Shown here piece after piece: positions 1-6,016 of a DNA stretch of 8,703 nt. Positions within the stretch are counted from its first letter, which is position 1. The number at the start of each line of letters is the position of its first letter. The notes beneath the pieces are model-generated. The model was not told where the DNA came from. It saw only the letters and a program-made list of their open reading frames with translations, and did no database searches. Source of the stretch: Intestinibacter sp034113885. Its GTDB lineage: Bacteria; Bacillota; Clostridia; Peptostreptococcales; Peptostreptococcaceae. The stretch covers positions 1-8,703 of the forward strand of contig NZ_JAXEWM010000179.1 in the NCBI RefSeq assembly GCF_034113885.1, in the 5' to 3' direction. A program made the position numbers and the translations under genes.

Positions 1-490
1 AGTGAATAGGAAGACTCAATTTAAAGAACAATTTAAAAAGGTCAATGAAAATTTCAAATATGTATATAAAAGGTTGTTTGGAGGAGGAGAAGGAGAGCTG
101 ACTATTGTAGATGAAGAAAATATACTTGAAAGTGATATACAGATCACAGCGAAACCACCTGGCAAGAAGATGAAAAACTTAAACCTTCTATCAGGAGGAG
201 AAAAGGCACTTACAGCTATAAGTATATTATTCGCGATAATACTGGCAAAACCGACACCTTTCTGTATATTAGATGAAATTGAAGCGCCATTAGATGATGC
301 CAATATATTTAGATTTGGAGAGTATTTAAAAGAATTATCAGAGGATACTCAATTCATAGCGGTGACACATAGAAGGGGTACAATGGAGGCTGCCGACTAT
401 ATCTACGGTGTAACTATGGAAAAGAAAGCAATATCAAAGGTTATCAGCCTAAATCTTAAGGAAGCACATAAAATGGCAGACATAGTGTAA
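1..490 (+). CDS. smc: Chromosome segregation/condensation ATPase SMC, C-terminal part (5' end outside window)
   Basis: This is the C-terminal 162 residues of SMC, a protein of usually about 1,190 residues. SMC dimerises and, with ScpA/ScpB, compacts and segregates the chromosome. Visible in order are the end of the coiled coil leading into LFGGGEGEL (residues 25-33 of this fragment), the ABC signature LSGGEK (63-68), the Walker B strand FCILDE (87-92, catalytic Glu 92), the D-loop APLDDAN (95-101) and the switch histidine in VTHRR (His 123). Together these form the C-terminal half of the ATPase head. The GTG at position 2 is an internal valine codon, not a start. The stop lies 14 bases before ftsY, with no terminator between, so the two genes are probably co-transcribed. 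All expected head motifs are intact. Identification is firm. Confidence 0.96.
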   Translation, partial: VNRKTQFKEQFKKVNENFKYVYKRLFGGGEGELTIVDEENILESDIQITAKPPGKKMKNLNLLSGGEKALTAISILFAIILAKPTPFCILDEIEAPLDDANIFRFGEYLKELSEDTQFIAVTHRRGTMEAADYIYGVTMEKKAISKVISLNLKEAHKMADIV

Positions 491-504
491 AATGGAGGAA
501 GAAT

Positions 505-1755
505 ATGTTTAAAAAACTTTTTAATTTTGGAAAAAATAAAAAAGAACAAGTAAAAGAAGAAGTGGAAAATGTAAGTGAAGAATTGATAGAAGAAGATGAC
601 TTACAAGAAGAACAAGAAGTTGTAGAAGAAGTACTACCACAAGTTGAAGAAGTAGAAGAAACTCAAGAACCAGTAGAAGAGTTAGAACAAGAAGCTGCTA
701 CACAAGAGTTAGAAGTAGAAGAAATAGAAGTTCAAGAAGAAATTGAAGAGGCTATAGAGGAGCCTTTAAATGAAGCTTGTGATTTGCAAGAAGAAACAGT
801 TCAAGATGTTGAAGAAGCTGAGCAAATAGAAGAACAACCAAAGAAAGTCAGTTTATTCGATAGATTAAAGCAAGGTCTAACAAAGGCAAAACAAGGAATA
901 ACAGATAGAGTAGATGAGGTATTAAAATCTTACACTAAGGTAGACGAAGAGCTTCTAGAGGATTTAGAAGAAGTTTTAATAACTGCTGATGTAGGTGTAA
1001 ACACTACTATGGAAATAATGGAAAAACTAGAAGATGCTATAAGAAGCAAGAAAATAACTGACCCACAAGATGTAAGAGAAGAATTAAAATTGATAGTTGA
1101 AGAAATTTTATCAAAGGATGATACTAAACTAGACGCATCACATAGTCCAACTATAATACTTATGGTAGGTGTAAATGGTGTAGGAAAAACTACTACTATA
1201 GGTAAGCTTGCATATAGATACAAAAAAGAAGGAAAGAAAGTACTTCTTGCAGCTGGAGATACATTTAGAGCAGCAGCTATAGATCAATTGGAAGTATGGG
1301 CAAATAGATGTAATGTAGATTTAATCAAACACCAAGAGGGTGCAGATCCAGGAGCAGTAATATTCGACGCTATAAAGGCATCTAAGGCTAGAGGTGTAGA
1401 TGTATTAATTTGCGATACAGCAGGACGTCTACACAATAAATCAAACCTAATGAACGAGTTAGGAAAAGTATTTAAAATAGTAGATAGAGAATACCCAGAG
1501 GCTAAAAAAGAAGTCCTATTAGTAGTAGACGCTACAACTGGACAAAATGCCGTATCACAAGCAAAGAGCTTCAAACAAGTTTGTGATATAACAGGGCTTG
1601 TTCTTACTAAATTAGACGGAACAGCAAAGGGAGGAGTTATCCTAGCTGTTAAATCAGAAGTAGATGTAGCTGTAAAATTAATAGGTGTAGGAGAACAAAT
1701 GGAGGATTTACAGGATTTTGATTCTAAATCATTTGTAGATGCTTTATTCGGTTAA
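505..1755 (+). CDS. ftsY: Signal recognition particle receptor FtsY (SRP GTPase)
   Basis: FtsY is the membrane-associated receptor that docks the Ffh-ribosome complex and hands nascent membrane proteins to SecYEG, using reciprocal GTP hydrolysis with Ffh. The 416-residue protein has a short basic, partly hydrophobic N-terminus (FKKLFNFGKNKK). A very acidic stretch (residues 18-112) without any Lys or Arg follows, then a helical N domain from about 115 and the G domain. G motifs are G1 GVNGVGKT (222-229), G2 DTFRAAA (252-258), G3 DTAGRL (304-309), G4 TKLD (368-371) and the closing GVGE (394-397). The ATG is preceded by GGAGG at 494-498, six bases upstream. It follows smc by 14 bases. No terminator is visible after it, but a promoter lies in the gap before ylxM. 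The acidic extension makes it longer than the shortest Gram-positive FtsY proteins. The NG core is complete. Confidence 0.97.
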   Translation: MFKKLFNFGKNKKEQVKEEVENVSEELIEEDDLQEEQEVVEEVLPQVEEVEETQEPVEELEQEAATQELEVEEIEVQEEIEEAIEEPLNEACDLQEETVQDVEEAEQIEEQPKKVSLFDRLKQGLTKAKQGITDRVDEVLKSYTKVDEELLEDLEEVLITADVGVNTTMEIMEKLEDAIRSKKITDPQDVREELKLIVEEILSKDDTKLDASHSPTIILMVGVNGVGKTTTIGKLAYRYKKEGKKVLLAAGDTFRAAAIDQLEVWANRCNVDLIKHQEGADPGAVIFDAIKASKARGVDVLICDTAGRLHNKSNLMNELGKVFKIVDREYPEAKKEVLLVVDATTGQNAVSQAKSFKQVCDITGLVLTKLDGTAKGGVILAVKSEVDVAVKLIGVGEQMEDLQDFDSKSFVDALFG

Positions 1756-1774
1756 ACTTAGCGTAAAATAAATG

Positions 1775-1803
1775 TTGACAATAGTATTTATTTGATATAA
1801 AAT
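1775..1803 (+). promoter_or_regulatory. Sigma-A type promoter for ylxM-ffh
   Basis: A perfect -35 TTGACA (1775-1780) is followed after 17 bases by TAAAAT (1798-1803, five of six consensus). The predicted transcription start is near 1810. It lies between the ftsY stop and the ylxM Shine-Dalgarno. The 5' leader contains a small hairpin, GTAAAG (1816-1821) pairing with CTTTAC (1825-1830). The promoter could express ylxM-ffh independently of smc-ftsY. Sequence match only; not experimentally known here. Confidence 0.7.
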
Positions 1804-1854
1804 ACAATGTGTAAAGTAAAGAACCTTTACAGTAAGGTCTTGGAAGTGATTATT

Positions 1855-2223
1855 ATGAACATAGAAAAAATGGTTGAAATTGGATTATTGTTTGAGCAGT
1901 ACAAGGAATTACTTACTGACAAACAACGAGAAATGGTGTCTCTTTACTATGAAGAAGATTATTCTTTAGGAGAAATCAGCGAGAACTTAGGAGTATCACG
2001 ACAAGGGGTTTACGACACATTAAAGCGTTCAGAGAAAATACTTAGAGAATACGAGAGTAAACTACATTTAGTATCTAAGGCAAAAGACCAAGAAAAATTC
2101 CTTAAGTCTATTGGGGAGAAAATTATTGACATTAAAGAAAATTTATTGCACAATAGAGATTGTGCTGATTTAATCCCTAAGCTAGAAAATATAGAAGAAA
2201 TATGTAGGGAGTTGTTAAAATGA
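1855..2223 (+). CDS. ylxM: YlxM/p13-family helix-turn-helix protein of the SRP operon
   Basis: This 122-residue protein belongs to the YlxM (UPF0122) family found next to ffh in Firmicutes. It resembles sigma factor region 4: an N-terminal helical part (GLLFEQYKELLTDKQ) leads into a helix-turn-helix with YSLGEISENLGVSRQGVYDTL. The C-terminal part is charged and helical. In streptococci the YlxM homologue is reported to bind SRP RNA and Ffh and modulate SRP activity; that role here is by family and context. I choose the ATG at 1855 because it has a Shine-Dalgarno (GGAAGTGAT, 1842-1850) and starts where family members start. An in-frame ATG at 1807 lies upstream of the predicted transcription start and lacks a ribosome site. 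The stop overlaps the ffh start as ATGA, implying translational coupling. Confidence 0.9.
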   Translation: MNIEKMVEIGLLFEQYKELLTDKQREMVSLYYEEDYSLGEISENLGVSRQGVYDTLKRSEKILREYESKLHLVSKAKDQEKFLKSIGEKIIDIKENLLHNRDCADLIPKLENIEEICRELLK

Positions 2224-3572
2224 TATTTGAAGGTTTATCTGATAAATTGCAAGGTGCTCTTAGTAAGTTAAAATCAAAAGGAAAACTTACAGAAAAAGAT
2301 GTAAAGGCAGCTATGAGAGAAGTAAAACTTGCATTACTCGAAGCTGATGTAAACTTTAAAGTCGTAAAAGATTTTGTAAAAAAGGTGCAAGAGAGATGTG
2401 TTGGGCAAGAGGTTATGGAGAGCTTAACTCCAGCACAGCATGTTATAAAAATAGTTAATGAAGAGCTTACTGCTTTAATGGGAGATGTTCAAAGTAAAAT
2501 TTCAATATCTTCTAAACCACCTACAATTATAATGATGGTAGGATTGCAAGGGGCAGGTAAGACAACTACATCTGGTAAAATCGGTGGATATTTCAAAAAA
2601 CAAGGAAAGAAACCACTGCTTGTAGCTTGTGACGTATACAGACCAGCTGCAATAAAACAATTAGAGGTTGTCGGTTCAAATTTAGGTATAGAAGTATTTA
2701 ATATGGGCGACAAAGAAAACCCAGTTAATATTGCAAAGGCAGGACTTAGTCATGCTATAAAAAACAACAATGATTTAGTTATAATAGATACAGCAGGACG
2801 TCTTCATGTAGATGAAGAATTGATGAATGAATTAAAATCTATAAAAGCAGAAGTCAAACCGCATGAAATACTTTTAGTAGTAGATTCAATGACAGGTCAA
2901 GATGCAGTCAATGTTGCTGAGAGCTTCGATGAGATTTTAGGTATCGACGGGGTTGTACTTACTAAATTAGATGGTGATACTAGAGGTGGGGCAGCACTTT
3001 CAATCAGAGCTGTAACACAAAAACCTATAAAATTCATAGGTATGGGTGAAAAGCTAGATGATTTAGAGCCTTTCCATCCAGACAGAATGGCTTCTAGAAT
3101 ATTAGGTATGGGAGATGTCCTTAGTCTAATTGAAAAGGCTCAAGAGACAATGGACATGGAAAAAGCCAAAGCGCTAGGAGCTAAGCTTAAAAAGCAAGAA
3201 TTTGATTTTGAAGATTTCTTAGACCAAATGGAGCAAATCCAAAAGATGGGTTCTATGGAAAAAATCCTTGGAATGATTCCAGGAATGGGAGATTTAAAAA
3301 ATCAAATAGGCGATGTAGATATGAATGGCAAGGAAATGAACAGAATAAAAGCCATAATACAATCTATGACGATTGAAGAAAGAAGAAATCCACAAATACT
3401 AAATGCATCTAGAAAGAGAAGAATAGCAAGAGGTAGTGGAACAAGTGTACAGGAAGTAAATAAACTAATAAAACAATTAAACGAAATGAAAAAGATGATG
3501 AAGATGTTTACTTCTGGTGGTAAGGGTATGAAGAAAAGAGGCGGTTTTCCAGGGCTTCCTTTCTTTAAATAA
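2220..3572 (+). CDS. ffh: Signal recognition particle protein Ffh (SRP54 homologue)
   Basis: Ffh binds 4.5S/6S SRP RNA and hydrophobic signal sequences emerging from the ribosome, then docks with FtsY through its GTPase domain. The 450-residue protein has an N domain (about 1-95) and a G domain with G1 GLQGAGKT (108-115), G2 DVYRPAA (138-144), G3 DTAGRL (190-195), G4 TKLDGDTRGG (248-257) and GMGE (274-277). The methionine-rich M domain runs from about 300. It includes the finger-loop region KILGMIPGMG (348-357) and the RNA-binding element RRIARGSG (400-407), and ends in a Met/Lys/Gly-rich tail. Length and motifs are typical. The ATG overlaps the ylxM stop by four bases, with AGGGAG at 2206-2211 serving as the ribosome site inside ylxM. 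No terminator is seen in the 45 bases before rpsP. Confidence 0.98.
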   Translation: MIFEGLSDKLQGALSKLKSKGKLTEKDVKAAMREVKLALLEADVNFKVVKDFVKKVQERCVGQEVMESLTPAQHVIKIVNEELTALMGDVQSKISISSKPPTIIMMVGLQGAGKTTTSGKIGGYFKKQGKKPLLVACDVYRPAAIKQLEVVGSNLGIEVFNMGDKENPVNIAKAGLSHAIKNNNDLVIIDTAGRLHVDEELMNELKSIKAEVKPHEILLVVDSMTGQDAVNVAESFDEILGIDGVVLTKLDGDTRGGAALSIRAVTQKPIKFIGMGEKLDDLEPFHPDRMASRILGMGDVLSLIEKAQETMDMEKAKALGAKLKKQEFDFEDFLDQMEQIQKMGSMEKILGMIPGMGDLKNQIGDVDMNGKEMNRIKAIIQSMTIEERRNPQILNASRKRRIARGSGTSVQEVNKLIKQLNEMKKMMKMFTSGGKGMKKRGGFPGLPFFK

Positions 3573-3617
3573 ATAAATTAAAAAACTAAAATAGAAAAAT
3601 TTTCGGAGGTATATAAA

Positions 3618-3866
3618 ATGGCAGTTAAAATAAGATTAAAAAGAATGGGTGCTAATAAAAAACCTTTCTACAGAATAGTAGTTGCAGATTCTAGAGCACC
3701 AAGAGATGGAAAATTCATAGAAGAAATAGGATATTACAATCCAGTATCTGAACCAAAACAAATAAAAATAAACGATGAAAAAGCTAACAAATGGTTAAAA
3801 GTTGGAGCTCAACCTACAGATACAGTTAAAAAATTATTACAAAGCCAAGGAATAATAGAAAAATAA
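3618..3866 (+). CDS. rpsP: 30S ribosomal protein S16
   Basis: S16 (bS16) is a small-subunit protein that stabilises 16S rRNA folding during 30S assembly. The 82-residue product has the family hallmarks: N-terminal VKIRLKRMGANKKPFYRIVV (3-22), then ADSRAPRDGKFIEEIGYYNP and the C-terminal helix starting near KWLKVGAQPTDTVKKLL. The length is normal. A strong GGAGGT (3605-3610) sits seven bases before the ATG. It lies 45 bases after ffh with no visible terminator or convincing promoter between, so it is probably part of the ylxM-ffh transcript. An AT-rich inverted repeat begins at its stop codon. Confidence 0.98.
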   Translation: MAVKIRLKRMGANKKPFYRIVVADSRAPRDGKFIEEIGYYNPVSEPKQIKINDEKANKWLKVGAQPTDTVKKLLQSQGIIEK

Positions 3867-3885
3867 TAAACTAAAATTAGTTTAT
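3866..3885. repeat. Short AT-rich perfect inverted repeat between rpsP and khpA
   Basis: ATAAACTAA (3866-3874) is the exact reverse complement of TTAGTTTAT (3877-3885), with two bases between. In RNA it would form a weak hairpin directly after the rpsP stop codon. There is no U tract after it, so it is not a standard terminator. It could slow 3' exonuclease decay or be chance in AT-rich DNA. Confidence 0.4.
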
Positions 3886-3911
3886 ATGTAACATTTTAGG
3901 AGATGGAAAAT

Positions 3912-4139
3912 ATGAAAGAGCTAGTATTAGATATTGTCAAAGCTCTAGTTGATAATCCTGATGAGGTGAGCATTGAAGAAACTAAGAAAAAGGGTGAAAT
4001 AATCCTAAAGCTTACAGTTTCTCAAGATGATATGGGCAAGGTTATAGGAAAACAAGGTAGAATAGCTAAGGCTATTAGAACTGTGTTAAAATCTGCTGGA
4101 AATAAAGAGCACCTTAAGGTTTCTCTTGAGATAGTATAA
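3912..4139 (+). CDS. khpA: KH-domain RNA-binding protein KhpA (YlqC family)
   Basis: KhpA is a small KH-domain protein that, in streptococci and other Firmicutes, partners with KhpB (Jag/EloR) to bind RNA and influence cell elongation and division. The 75-residue product contains one KH domain with the nucleic-acid binding GKQG loop (in DDMGKVIGKQGRIAKAIRTVL) and a typical start, MKELVLDIVKALVDNPDEV. I choose the ATG at 3912 because AGGAG (3898-3902) lies nine bases upstream. The in-frame ATG at 3903 directly abuts that ribosome site and would be unusable. It sits between rpsP and rimM, as in many Firmicutes. A terminator-like hairpin follows immediately. Confidence 0.93.
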   Translation: MKELVLDIVKALVDNPDEVSIEETKKKGEIILKLTVSQDDMGKVIGKQGRIAKAIRTVLKSAGNKEHLKVSLEIV

Positions 4140-4169
4140 AAAGGATTAGGTATATACCTAGTCCTTTTT
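4140..4169 (+). terminator. Intrinsic terminator-like hairpin after khpA
   Basis: AAAGGATTAGGT (4140-4151) pairs with ACCTAGTCCTTT (4156-4167) around an ATAT loop, giving 12 pairs with one G-U. Five Ts (4165-4169) end the element, but three of them belong to the stem, so the U tail is short. It could be a partial terminator that lowers expression of rimM-trmD relative to rpsP-khpA. Confidence 0.65.
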
Positions 4170-4172
4170 GTA

Positions 4173-4178
4173 TATAAT
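4173..4178 (+). promoter_or_regulatory. Candidate -10 element upstream of rimM
   Basis: A perfect TATAAT lies directly after the khpA hairpin, 24 bases before the rimM ATG. The bases at the expected -35 position (around 4150-4155) do not resemble TTGACA because they lie in the hairpin. A TG occurs one base too far upstream for a standard extended -10. This is weak evidence for an rimM-trmD promoter. Confidence 0.25.
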
Positions 4179-4202
4179 AAAAATGACAAAAGAGGTGATA
4201 AA

Positions 4203-4715
4203 ATGACTGAAAAATTAACTGTTTTTAGAGTTGGACAAATAGTAAATACACAAGGTCTAAAGGGTGAAGTGCGTGTTTACCCATATACAGACGATATATA
4301 TCGTTTTGACGATTTAGAGTATTTTTATACAGAAAAGAGTCTAAATAATAAATACGAGGTCGAAAGAGTTAGATATAAAGGCAATATGGTAATAATGAAA
4401 ATAAAAGATATCGACTCTATAGATTTAGCGGAGAGATTAAAGACTAAAAATATGTATATTCCTAGAGAAGAATCTGTAGAATTAGAAGAAGGCGAATTTT
4501 TCGTGGCTGATTTAATTGGACTAGATGTTTTTACGATAGATGGCGAAAAAATAGGAGTTGTTAAGGACGTTTTACAACATGCTATAAACGACGTGTATGT
4601 AGTATCATCTGGAGAAAAGGAATATTTAATACCATCAGTTGAAAAATTCGTTCCAACTATAGATTTAGACGAAAACAAAATGATAATAGATCCTATAAAG
4701 GGAATGCTTGATTAG
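4203..4715 (+). CDS. rimM: Ribosome maturation factor RimM
   Basis: RimM binds S19 and helps fold the 3' major (head) domain of 16S rRNA during 30S assembly. The 170-residue protein has the N-terminal RimM beta-barrel with the signature VGQIVNTQGLKGEVRV (10-25). The C-terminal PRC-barrel domain begins near FFVADLIGLDVF and includes INDVYVV and the segment IPSVEKFVP. Length is typical for Firmicutes. A good GAGGTGAT (4192-4199) precedes the ATG. The stop codon TAG is itself part of the trmD ribosome site, so the two genes are tightly linked, as in E. coli and Bacillus. Confidence 0.96.
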   Translation: MTEKLTVFRVGQIVNTQGLKGEVRVYPYTDDIYRFDDLEYFYTEKSLNNKYEVERVRYKGNMVIMKIKDIDSIDLAERLKTKNMYIPREESVELEEGEFFVADLIGLDVFTIDGEKIGVVKDVLQHAINDVYVVSSGEKEYLIPSVEKFVPTIDLDENKMIIDPIKGMLD

Positions 4716-4723
4716 GTGATAAA

Positions 4724-5419
4724 ATGAGATTTCATATAATGACGCTTTTTCCAGAGATATTTAATTCTTACTTTGGTGAGAGCATAATGAAAAGAGCGAT
4801 AGAAAAGGGAATAATCGAGGTGTTTATCTACAATATTAGAGATTTTTCGGCAAATAAGCACAAAAAGGTCGATGATTATCCTTTTGGTGGAGGAGCAGGG
4901 ATGCTTATGACTCCTCAGCCTATTTACGATACATATAAGCATATAGTAGAGACTCATAATATACAAAACCCTAGAGTTGTCTATCTGACTCCTAAGGGTA
5001 GGGTTTTAAAACAGGGCATAGTAAAGGGATTTTCTAGAGAAGAGGATATTATTTTACTTTGTGGACATTACGAAGGTATAGATGAGAGAATAATAGATTT
5101 GATAGTTACAGATGAGATATCAGTAGGAGATTATGTGCTTACTGGAGGAGAGCTTCCTGCACTTATACTAGTAGATGCTGTGGCTAGACTCATTCCAGGG
5201 GTATTAAATCAAAACGAATCGTTTGAGGATGAATCATTTGAAGATAATCTATTAGAATACCCTCAATATACTAGACCTAGAGAGTTTATGGGGCTTAAGG
5301 TTCCAGATATTTTACTGTCTGGAAACCACCAAAAAATAGACGAGTGGAGAAAAGAACAGTCTATTGAAATCACTAAAAAAAGACGAAAAGATTTATATAA
5401 AAAGTATTGTAAGAAATAA
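4724..5419 (+). CDS. trmD: tRNA (guanine-N1-)-methyltransferase TrmD
   Basis: TrmD transfers a methyl group from S-adenosylmethionine to N1 of G37 in tRNAs with G36, preventing +1 frameshifts. It is a dimeric SPOUT enzyme. The 231-residue protein shows DYPFGGGAGMLM (51-62), LTPKGR (88-93), CGHYEGIDER (113-122) and the trefoil-knot cofactor loop ISVGDYVLTGGELPA (132-146). DAVARLIPGVL (151-161) and the tRNA-binding tail LLEYPQYTRP (176-185) with SGNH (199-202) follow. At the position of the catalytic Asp in the usual DSF motif this protein has Glu (ESF, 170-172), embedded in a doubled ESFED (165-174). The ATG follows rimM by eight bases; the ribosome site AGGTGAT (4714-4720) overlaps the rimM stop. 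The last codons overlap the predicted rplS promoter. Confidence 0.97.
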   Translation: MRFHIMTLFPEIFNSYFGESIMKRAIEKGIIEVFIYNIRDFSANKHKKVDDYPFGGGAGMLMTPQPIYDTYKHIVETHNIQNPRVVYLTPKGRVLKQGIVKGFSREEDIILLCGHYEGIDERIIDLIVTDEISVGDYVLTGGELPALILVDAVARLIPGVLNQNESFEDESFEDNLLEYPQYTRPREFMGLKVPDILLSGNHQKIDEWRKEQSIEITKKRRKDLYKKYCKK

Positions 5420-5435
5420 TATTTTATAGTATAAT
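5407..5435 (+). promoter_or_regulatory. Sigma-A type promoter for rplS
   Basis: TTGTAA (5407-5412, four of six) is separated by 17 bases from a perfect TATAAT (5430-5435). The -35 lies inside the last codons of trmD. Predicted start is about 5442, giving a leader of roughly 75 bases that contains the hairpin described next. This would let L19 be made at ribosomal protein levels despite following low-abundance TrmD. Confidence 0.55.
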
Positions 5436-5441
5436 AGGTAA

Positions 5442-5515
5442 AGTCGAGACTACGGGCGTTCCTCTTTTTACATTGGTCAGTAATTAAGAACGTCTATGAA
5501 ATATTAGGAGGAAAA
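5442..5515 (+). ncRNA. Structured rplS mRNA leader, candidate L19 ribosomal-protein leader
   Basis: Within the predicted 5' untranslated region, GGGCGTTC (5454-5461) pairs with GAACGTCT (5488-5495) to form an 8-pair stem with two G-U pairs. An internal TTAC (5468-5471) can pair with GTAA (5480-5483) around an 8-base loop. The ribosome site AGGAGG (5506-5511) lies just downstream. Firmicutes are known to carry an autoregulatory L19 leader motif before rplS, and position and shape fit. I matched it by context and folding by eye, not by a covariance model. Confidence 0.6.
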
Positions 5516-5869
5516 ATGAACGAATTAATAAAAGCTTTAGAACAAGAACAATTAAAAAACGAAGTTCCTAACTTTGGACCTGGGGACACTGTAAAAGTAC
5601 ACGTTAAGATCATAGAAGGAAAAAGAGAAAGAATACAAGTATTTGAAGGTGTTGTAATAAAAAGACAAGGTGGAGGAAATAGAGAAACTTTCACTGTAAG
5701 AAAAATATCTTTCAACGTTGGTGTAGAAAGAACTTTCCCAGTTCATTCACCAAAAATAGAAAAAATCGAAGTTACTAGAAGAGGTAAAGTAAGAAGAGCT
5801 AAGATCAATTACTTAAGAACTAGAACTGGTAAAGCTGCTAAAGTTAAAGAAGCAAGAAATAAAAGATAA
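5516..5869 (+). CDS. rplS: 50S ribosomal protein L19
   Basis: L19 (bL19) lies at the 30S-50S interface and contributes to an intersubunit bridge. The 117-residue protein has the standard family pattern. The N-terminal helix MNELIKALEQEQLKNEVPNF leads to GDTVKVHVKIIEGKRERIQVFEG, then VVIKRQGGGNRETFTVRKIS and the basic tail RRGKVRRAKINYLRTRTGKAAKVKE. Length is normal and the protein is strongly basic. AGGAGG (5506-5511) precedes the ATG by four bases. Unlike the compact rimM-trmD pair, rplS has its own promoter and leader in a 96-base gap, and ends at a strong terminator, so it can be expressed as a single-gene unit as well as from upstream. Confidence 0.98.
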   Translation: MNELIKALEQEQLKNEVPNFGPGDTVKVHVKIIEGKRERIQVFEGVVIKRQGGGNRETFTVRKISFNVGVERTFPVHSPKIEKIEVTRRGKVRRAKINYLRTRTGKAAKVKEARNKR

Positions 5870-5881
5870 TAAGTCTTTATT

Positions 5882-5922
5882 AAGATAAAAGGAAATCTCG
5901 TTAGAGCTTTCCTTTTTGTCTT
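5882..5922 (+). terminator. Intrinsic terminator after rplS
   Basis: AAGATAAAAGGAAA (5882-5895) pairs with the segment 5908-5922, with one bulged T and one G-U. Beyond a single T/C mismatch, CTC (5897-5899) pairs with GAG (5904-5906) around a GTTA loop. Five Ts (5913-5917) lie in the 3' arm, typical of AT-rich clostridial terminators. It closes the ribosomal operon before rbgA. Confidence 0.85.
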
Positions 5923-5945
5923 ATATGGGAAAATATATTTATAAT
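5916..5945 (+). promoter_or_regulatory. Candidate promoter for rbgA
   Basis: A perfect TATAAT (5940-5945) has TTGTCT (5916-5921, four of six) 18 bases upstream. The -35 overlaps the 3' arm of the rplS terminator. It leaves a 5' leader of about 65 bases that is very AT-rich, in which I see no other structure. A promoter is expected here because rbgA follows a strong terminator. Confidence 0.4.
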
Positions 5946-6016
5946 ACATAGATTATCGGAAATAATATAAATAATTATAAATTAAACGGAAAATAATTAA
6001 AAAAGGAGATGAGAAA

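Noticed and set aside
1807..1854. N-terminal extension of YlxM from the ATG at 1807
   Set aside because: It has no Shine-Dalgarno, sits at or before the predicted transcription start, and does not match the family N-terminus.
4325..4678. 117-codon minus-strand frame opposite rimM
   Set aside because: Ser/Thr/Ile-rich low-complexity translation, the usual reverse-strand shadow of an AT-rich gene; rimM accounts for this region.
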